From NCBI GenBank assembly GCA_965219855.1, contig CBDCOR010000021.1, forward strand, positions 124,001 to 188,000: a stretch of DNA of 64,000 bases. Direction: 5' to 3'. Below the pieces are notes generated by a model, which saw nothing but the letters and a program-made list of their open reading frames with translations, was not told the DNA's origin and did no database searches. The first letter of the stretch is position 1; each line of letters opens with the position of its first letter. The DNA comes from CAUZIZ01 sp965219855 (GTDB lineage: Bacteria; Acidobacteriota; UBA6911; RPQK01; JAJDTT01). Positions 61,058 to 64,000 of the stretch are shown in pieces. A program made the position numbers and the translations under genes.

Positions 61058-63826
61058 CTAGTCAACATAGATTAATTCGTTGGTGTTCAGAAGCACCCGG
61101 CAGAGCCCCACCAGTGCTTCCTGGTGGGAGGAGGCCGATGTGAAAAACGTCTGGGCCATCTGGAGCTCAGCGGCACGGGGGTTCCGACTGAAGGCCAGCT
61201 GGAAGGCGCGTTGAATCTGCTCATTCGGCTCGGGGCTGGCCTCTTGTCTTACTCGTTGCGCAAAGTGGGAGACTTCCTCATTGACGAATTGGCTGTCGTA
61301 CATCGAGAGTGCCTGCAGTGGCGTAATCGAAATCCTGCGTCGATCGCAGGAGGTGTTGAATACGGGAGCGTCGAACACTCCCAGGAAGGGATTGTTCAAG
61401 GAGCGCCGCTGGAAGGTATAGATGCTGCGTTTCCTGCCTTCGGGGCCATGGGTGGTATCCCAGGTATTCAGCCCCTGGACACTCTGCTTTTCCAACAGGT
61501 CTTTCGGCAGTGGCGGAAACACGGGCGGTCCACCCTTATCCCGATTCAAGCGACCGCTGACAGCCAGGACACTGTCTCGGACCAGCTCTCCCTCGAGTCG
61601 CCGCCGGTTGAAACGGGACAGCAATTGGTTTTCCGGATCTATCTTCTCGCTCTCCTCGTCCACCTTCTGGGAAGACTGTCGATAGGTGCTGGAAGTCAGG
61701 ATGAGGCGGTGGACGGCCTTGATGCTCCACTTCTCTTCAATGAAGCGAATGGCCAACCAGTCCAATAGCTCGGGATGAGTGGGTCGCGCGCCGATTTTGC
61801 CGAAATCACTAGGCGTCGCGACAATGCCCTGGCCGAAGTGATGCTGCCAGATCCGATTCACCATGACCCGCGCCGTCAGGGGATTGGCCGCGCTGGCGAT
61901 CCACCTGGCCAGGGTAATCCGCCAACCCCGCGTCGGATATCGACGGAAGCGATCCAGCTCCAGCTCCGCGGCCGCGGCATGGCCGGCGATGGCTCTGGGG
62001 AAACCGGGTTTCACCGGCTCGCCGGGATGGTCAAACTCTCCGCGGTGCAGCACATAGGTTGTGGGAGCACTGGGCGCATAAGGAGGGCCATGGGAGTGTT
62101 GTACCGACATGGCCAGAGGCTTGAGTCGCTCGATTCTATTTTTCAACCAGAGAATGCGGCTGCGATAGTCGAAGTATCGGCCTCGTTCGTCCGCTGAGAA
62201 GAGCTCGTTCTCCTCCTTCTTGGCCTCTTGTTTGAGGGCTGTTTCCAAGTCCCCCAGCTTCGCCACGCCCTTGTTTTGCTCCGTTGCCAGCTTTTCGAGC
62301 TCGTCGCTGACGCCTTTCAAATCCATTCTCAGGACAGTCATCCGGCGATCCAGAAGTGTCTCCTTTTCCGCCAGTTCAGCTGCCTCGAGCCTTCCCTGCA
62401 GGTAGAGAGTGGCTGCCCGGTTCATCTCCGCTCTTCGCTCTTCAATCTCCCGCTTCAGTTTGTTCTCCCGCTCCCGCAATTCCTCCAGGGGCCTATTCTC
62501 CGGCACGCCTCTGAAAGCGGTCAGCCTCTCCAACAGGGGCTTCTTGAAGGCCTCATATTCCGCCTCGAACGATTTGAGCTCTTTTTCATTCGTGGCACGT
62601 TTCTGGTCGGCCCATTCTTGCTCACCGGGCCTGTAGAATTCGGCAGGCTGCGGTCCCCCCAGCTGCTGCACATCGCCGATTCGGGGAGGTGTCATGTAGA
62701 CGGTGGCGAAGAACGCCTTCATGCGATAGAAATCTTCCTGCGGAATCGGATCATATTTGTGGTCATGGCACTTGGCACAACCCACCGTGAGGCCTAGAAA
62801 TACCGAGCCTACGGTTGTGGTTATCTCACTCAACAGCTCGTCCCGACTTCTTTCTCCACGAGGTTCGGTAAAGGGCGCCAGTCGGAGGAAGGTCAAAGCA
62901 ACCGTGTTTTCCGGGTCCGGAGTGGGAAGCGCTGCTGCACCTTGATAGTGCAAGAATTCGTCGCCGGCGAGCTGCTCCTTGATGAACTCGTCGTAGGGCT
63001 TGTCGTTATTGAACGCGTCGATCACATAGTCACGGTAGCGCCAGGTGTGGTAGTAATCGGGATCCTGCTCGTAACCGTTGCTGTCGGCATAGCGGGCCAG
63101 GTCCAACCAATGGCGGGACCAGCGCTCTCCGTAACCGGGATTCGCAAGCAGACGGTCGACCAGTTCCTCGTAGGCGTTGGGAGAGGAACTCTCCACGAAA
63201 GCCTGGACCTCTTCCGGAGGGGGAGGTAGTCCGATCAAGTCGAAGTAAAGCCTACGGATCAATACTCTGCGGTCGGCTTCTTTGGCGGGCGTCAGACCCC
63301 TCTTCTCCAGTTTGCCCAGGATGAAGTTGTCAATTTCATTGCGCGCCCACTGGCTGTTTTGCACAGCCGGTAGATCGTGGCGGGTGGGTTTGAGGAAGGA
63401 CCAGTGGGGCGCGGAATCCGAATCGGTCTCCGGTTTTAATTCCCTAATCCAGCGCTCAATGAGGGTTATGTCGCTGTCCGCCAGGCTCTTACCGAAGGGC
63501 ATCTGAGGCTGGATCTCCCCACGTAGGACTTTCACCAGCGGGCTCTCGGCTGGCTGACCCGCTAATACCGCTGGACCATGTTTAGCGCCGCCCTCCAACA
63601 CGGATTCAAGGTTTACCACGGAGAATCCGCCGGTTCGGGTTTCGTTGCTGTGACAGGAGAGGCAATTGGAGTTCAAGATCGCCTGCACCTGCTCGTGCGC
63701 GGGTGCCAGCATGGTGTCCCTGGTTTCCTTCACACCTGGGGCAGCGGCAGAGAAGCTGAGGACGCAGACTACGAGACCCGCCAGGCAAATAAGAGCCAAA
63801 GCCCTCTTTACTAGCATCTTTTCCAA
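61058..63826 (-). CDS. PSCyt1-DUF1549-DUF1553 cytochrome-like protein (module 4)
   Basis: 922 residues. Signal peptide KRALALICLAGLVVCVLSFS. PSCyt1 haem motif CLSCHS near residue 56, DUF1549 with WARNEIDNFILGKLEKRGLT and GCAKCHDHKYDP near 355. A long charged coiled-coil-like stretch follows (about residues 405-525, rich in ELRERENKLKREIEERRAEM), then DUF1553 with NRIWQHHFGQGIVATPSDFG. The coiled-coil is more extensive than in modules 2 and 3 and occupies the place of the LamG insert in module 1. First gene of the module 4 operon; 63827-64000 upstream holds no feature I can name. Confidence 0.9.
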   Translation of the reverse strand: MEKMLVKRALALICLAGLVVCVLSFSAAAPGVKETRDTMLAPAHEQVQAILNSNCLSCHSNETRTGGFSVVNLESVLEGGAKHGPAVLAGQPAESPLVKVLRGEIQPQMPFGKSLADSDITLIERWIRELKPETDSDSAPHWSFLKPTRHDLPAVQNSQWARNEIDNFILGKLEKRGLTPAKEADRRVLIRRLYFDLIGLPPPPEEVQAFVESSSPNAYEELVDRLLANPGYGERWSRHWLDLARYADSNGYEQDPDYYHTWRYRDYVIDAFNNDKPYDEFIKEQLAGDEFLHYQGAAALPTPDPENTVALTFLRLAPFTEPRGERSRDELLSEITTTVGSVFLGLTVGCAKCHDHKYDPIPQEDFYRMKAFFATVYMTPPRIGDVQQLGGPQPAEFYRPGEQEWADQKRATNEKELKSFEAEYEAFKKPLLERLTAFRGVPENRPLEELRERENKLKREIEERRAEMNRAATLYLQGRLEAAELAEKETLLDRRMTVLRMDLKGVSDELEKLATEQNKGVAKLGDLETALKQEAKKEENELFSADERGRYFDYRSRILWLKNRIERLKPLAMSVQHSHGPPYAPSAPTTYVLHRGEFDHPGEPVKPGFPRAIAGHAAAAELELDRFRRYPTRGWRITLARWIASAANPLTARVMVNRIWQHHFGQGIVATPSDFGKIGARPTHPELLDWLAIRFIEEKWSIKAVHRLILTSSTYRQSSQKVDEESEKIDPENQLLSRFNRRRLEGELVRDSVLAVSGRLNRDKGGPPVFPPLPKDLLEKQSVQGLNTWDTTHGPEGRKRSIYTFQRRSLNNPFLGVFDAPVFNTSCDRRRISITPLQALSMYDSQFVNEEVSHFAQRVRQEASPEPNEQIQRAFQLAFSRNPRAAELQMAQTFFTSASSHQEALVGLCRVLLNTNELIYVD

Positions 63827-64000
63827 CTCCTCATGGAAATTCTAACCGGGCCTCGCAGGCCGAAGTCCACGGGAGGACGCTGAAGCGGCCTCCGAGAAAG
63901 GGTCAACTTCAGGCCATGCACCTTAGACCAAGGGCTATGCCTGGATCGACTTGCTTCGAAACTAGGTGCATCACCAGATGCCAACAGTTTGTTTTCGGGA

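Noticed and set aside
1..64000. tRNA, rRNA and CRISPR arrays
   Set aside because: None of the tell-tale motifs (T-loop GGTTCGAATCC-type sequences with cloverleaf partners, regular direct repeats with unique spacers) were seen on reading; a dedicated covariance or repeat search would be needed to exclude them fully.

Overview
The window (GC-rich, roughly 58-60 percent by eye) reads as chromosomal DNA of a heterotrophic Gram-negative bacterium. The strongest lineage signal is four complete pairs of a PSCyt1/DUF1549/DUF1553 c-type cytochrome-like protein with a Tat-exported DUF1501 protein. These pairs are characteristic of Planctomycetota, Verrucomicrobiota and several Acidobacteriota and Poribacteria-like lineages, and I cannot decide between them from sequence alone. 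Sulfatase, sugar-acid enzymes, a RhaT-type symporter and a ribose-type ABC importer indicate growth on sugars released from (probably sulfated) polysaccharides.

Layout. 0.3-4.4 kb: an O-antigen-ligase-like gene clipped at its last codons by an IS21 element with a 6-bp target duplication. 4.5-4.7 kb: a TA-flanked MITE-like element. 4.8-11 kb: AmpG-like MFS transporter, SCPx-type thiolase, cupin, mutM and malate synthase (aceB, overlapping mutM). 11-16 kb: gene debris, then an L-lactate permease gene split by an ISNCY-like element whose 6-bp duplication restores the frame when removed. 16-20.4 kb: Gfo/Idh-type oxidoreductase, spondin-domain protein (frameshifted), a deleted HpcH/HpaI aldolase, M50 protease and HU. 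20.5-24.6 kb: an ankyrin-repeat gene with an in-frame stop and a multiply frameshifted S15/CocE hydrolase. 24.6-31.9 kb: first DUF1501/PSCyt module (with a laminin-G-like insert) and an S9 peptidase. 32-36 kb: sugar ABC importer with an inositol-dehydrogenase-like enzyme. 36-42 kb: aldolase and DUF1501 fragments, Nramp-like transporter, second module. 42.5-44.5 kb: a group II intron inserted exactly in a dispersed palindromic repeat. 44.6-49.2 kb: rhamnonate-dehydratase-like enzyme, TIM-barrel isomerase split by an IS4 element, class III aminotransferase. 49.5-53.6 kb: third module. 53.8-63.8 kb: sulfatase, IS1380 element, RhaT, SMP-30 lactonase, fourth module.

How the genes fit together. RhaT, the SMP-30 lactonase, the rhamnonate-dehydratase-like enzyme and an HpcH/HpaI aldolase are the parts of the non-phosphorylating L-rhamnose route (rhamnose to pyruvate plus lactaldehyde). 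The sulfatase and the surface/periplasmic cytochrome-DUF1501 modules would supply the sugars. The terminal aldolases and the lactate permease are broken, so in this strain the route looks eroded. This reconstruction is inference.

The most striking general property is decay. About ten genes are interrupted, truncated, frameshifted or reduced to fragments within 64 kb, beside four IS families, two small inverted-repeat elements and a group II intron. This suggests relaxed selection, as in a host-associated or recently bottlenecked bacterium, although some frameshifts (notably in the S15 hydrolase) could be sequencing errors. I saw no rRNA, tRNA, CRISPR array or recognisable defence locus.
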